Shown: one piece after another, positions 11,581 to 12,692 of the stretch | Numbering within the stretch: the first letter of the stretch is position 1 | Layout of the letters: each line of letters opens with the position of its first letter | Assembly: GCA_025465385.1 (NCBI GenBank) | Contig: JAODNG010000565.1 | Location: 1 to 12,692, forward strand | DNA from: Pseudonocardiales bacterium | GTDB taxonomy: Bacteria > Actinomycetota > Actinomycetes > Mycobacteriales > Pseudonocardiaceae | DNA length: 12,692 nt | Direction: 5' to 3' | Program-made: the position numbers and the translations under genes | Notes under the pieces: generated by a model | Database searches by the model: none | What the model was told of the DNA's origin: nothing | What the model saw: the letters and a program-made list of their open reading frames with translations, nothing else

Positions 11581-12555
11581 ATGAGATCACTTAATATCCG
11601 CGGGGTTGTTGGGGTACTGGCAGCCATCGCAGCGCTGCTAACGCCGGTAACGCTGATAGCAGCTAAGTCCGGTCACACAGAAGCCATGATGCTGCCTGAT
11701 CTTCGCCAAGCACCCGTCGGTTGCCCCGGTGGTTACGCAGGTGAGCCATCGCGGTGCGCGGATTGGGATGTTTGTATGACACGCGACGATCAGGATCGCT
11801 CCCCGAATGCCCCCGATTGCGTTGACTCGGGGCCGATTAAGACGGTCCGACTGCGTTTTACAACGGCGGAGGAAAATATCGGGAACGGACCCCTGTTGCT
11901 CTATGGACATCGCGACAGTACTAACCAAGTAACGATGAGTGTGCACCAAGCATTCCAAGTCGGCGACCACGGGCCGATTCCGGACTCGTACGCCACCGCG
12001 CAGCGAGGAGTGGACGAGGCAATCTACTACGACTTGGTACATGAACACTGGCATCTGCTTAACTTTGCCCACATGGAACTAAGAAAACCCGACGGTGCCA
12101 CTATTGTAAACGACCGCAAGAACGGATTCTGCCTTGGTGATCGCTACACGACCGCCGACGCCAATAGTCTCCCCCACGACGCGCGTCAAGACCGCAGTAC
12201 TGAAGGAAAGCTTGCGATGTATCTCAGCAGTAATCCGTATTGTAAATTTCGAGACAGCTCGGCGACCGATGTCAAGGAAGGAATTTCGGTTGGACGTGGC
12301 GATAACTACTCGTACAACATCGCCTTGCAGTGGCTCGACATCACCCACGTCCCCTCGGGAACCTACACCGTCGTAAATACCGTCAACTCCAATCACAGCC
12401 TGCTCGAATCCGATTACAGCAACAACTCCTCAGCTATCGCCATCTCACTACAGTGGCCCGGAGGAGCGCACGACCCGCCCGCGGCCGTCACGGTGCCGCC
12501 AGTAGTGAGCCTGCTCAACAGCTGCCCCGGTCGTGCGCAATGTCCAGCGGACTAA
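11581..12555 (+). CDS. Secreted lysyl oxidase-family protein
   Basis: The protein has 324 residues. Residues 1-29 form a signal peptide (basic MRSLNIR, then a hydrophobic core GVVGVLAAIAALLTPVTLIA). The mature part follows the bacterial branch of the lysyl oxidase family: NIGNGPLLLYGH (99-110), the copper-binding H154-E-H156-W-H158 (YDLVHEHWHLLNF), KNGFCLGDR (180-188), then QWLDITHVPSGTYTVVNTVN and LLESDYSNN in a beta-rich end. Family enzymes oxidise lysine amino groups to aldehydes with copper and a lysine tyrosylquinone; whether this one makes that cofactor is not shown. Paired cysteines (48, 59, 65, 80, 184, 221, 315, 321) suit an exported protein. Its codons use more A/T than the neighbours, which suggests transfer. 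The start has only AGGGGA, 3-4 nt before the ATG, and sits about 205 nt behind a regulated promoter. Confidence 0.85.
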   Translation: MRSLNIRGVVGVLAAIAALLTPVTLIAAKSGHTEAMMLPDLRQAPVGCPGGYAGEPSRCADWDVCMTRDDQDRSPNAPDCVDSGPIKTVRLRFTTAEENIGNGPLLLYGHRDSTNQVTMSVHQAFQVGDHGPIPDSYATAQRGVDEAIYYDLVHEHWHLLNFAHMELRKPDGATIVNDRKNGFCLGDRYTTADANSLPHDARQDRSTEGKLAMYLSSNPYCKFRDSSATDVKEGISVGRGDNYSYNIALQWLDITHVPSGTYTVVNTVNSNHSLLESDYSNNSSAIAISLQWPGGAHDPPAAVTVPPVVSLLNSCPGRAQCPAD

Positions 12556-12670
12556 ACCACCGTCCGGGATCGCGCCCCGAGCGCCCAGCTGACAACAGCG
12601 ACCACATACACCGACGGGCTCACTTCAACCAGTGCATGCAGAGATCGCTCACGGCTCGAGCGGAGGCGGG

Positions 12671-12692
12671 ATGAATATAAGGCTGCTCCTAG
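12671..12692 (+). CDS. Start of another gene, cut by the window edge
   Basis: ATG 12671 is preceded by a strong GGAGG (4 nt spacer), and the seven visible codons read MNIRLLL. Basic and then hydrophobic residues could begin a signal peptide or membrane span, but too little is visible to name it. It lies 115 nt after the lysyl oxidase-like gene and could share its transcript. Confidence 0.45.

Noticed and set aside
1..12692. CRISPR array, tRNA, rRNA, IS element or integrase
   Set aside because: I looked for regular spacer repeats, transposase motifs with terminal repeats, and tRNA-like cloverleaf sequences, and saw none. A proper search tool could still find a weak one.

Overview
The G+C-rich sequence, the strong NNG/NNC codon bias, an Lsr2 nucleoid protein, a SigF-type promoter (GTTT-N16-GGGTA) and several TANNNT boxes placed 7-8 bases before ATG codons (leaderless mRNAs) all point to an actinobacterium, probably of the Mycobacteriales/Pseudonocardiales type. 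The species cannot be read from the window. Many broken genes lie between intact ones, as in an accessory or decaying chromosomal region.

Left part (1-2058). A glyoxalase-fold (VOC) gene runs off the left edge and has a fragment of a second VOC gene behind it. An Lsr2 gene follows (833-1183, minus). Upstream of it on the same strand are two very short cysteine-containing ORFs and a 57-residue ORF with a good ribosome binding site, a possible small-protein/Lsr2 operon.

Stress block (2071-5759). On the minus strand a SigF-like promoter (4176-4200) precedes a two-module ferritin-like protein, a hemerythrin (1 nt downstream) and a short ORF that may be a catalase-like remnant. Facing the other way is a GAF-like/SpoIIE-type PP2C phosphatase, a kind of protein that commonly controls SigB/SigF partner switches. 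The block therefore looks like iron/oxygen/redox stress functions beside a stress-signalling phosphatase.

Middle (5756-9414). A frameshifted MBL-hydrolase tail is followed by an adenine deaminase-type enzyme, a carboxymuconolactone decarboxylase/AhpD-like protein, the first part of a GNAT acetyltransferase, and an atypical member of the isocitrate/isopropylmalate dehydrogenase family. Three of these have leaderless-type promoters. A 35-36 nt internal segment of the deaminase gene recurs at its own stop codon.

Right part (9463-12692). A RyR-domain pseudogene with several frameshifts lies downstream of an intact alpha/beta hydrolase. An unusually dense control region follows: two inverted repeats, three hexamers at exact 11-bp spacing, a -10 box, a leaderless 20-codon ORF and a 10-bp stem. 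It precedes a secreted lysyl-oxidase-family protein whose base composition is visibly lower in G+C than the rest. The start of one more gene is cut by the right edge. The control region before the lysyl oxidase-like gene is the part most worth following up.
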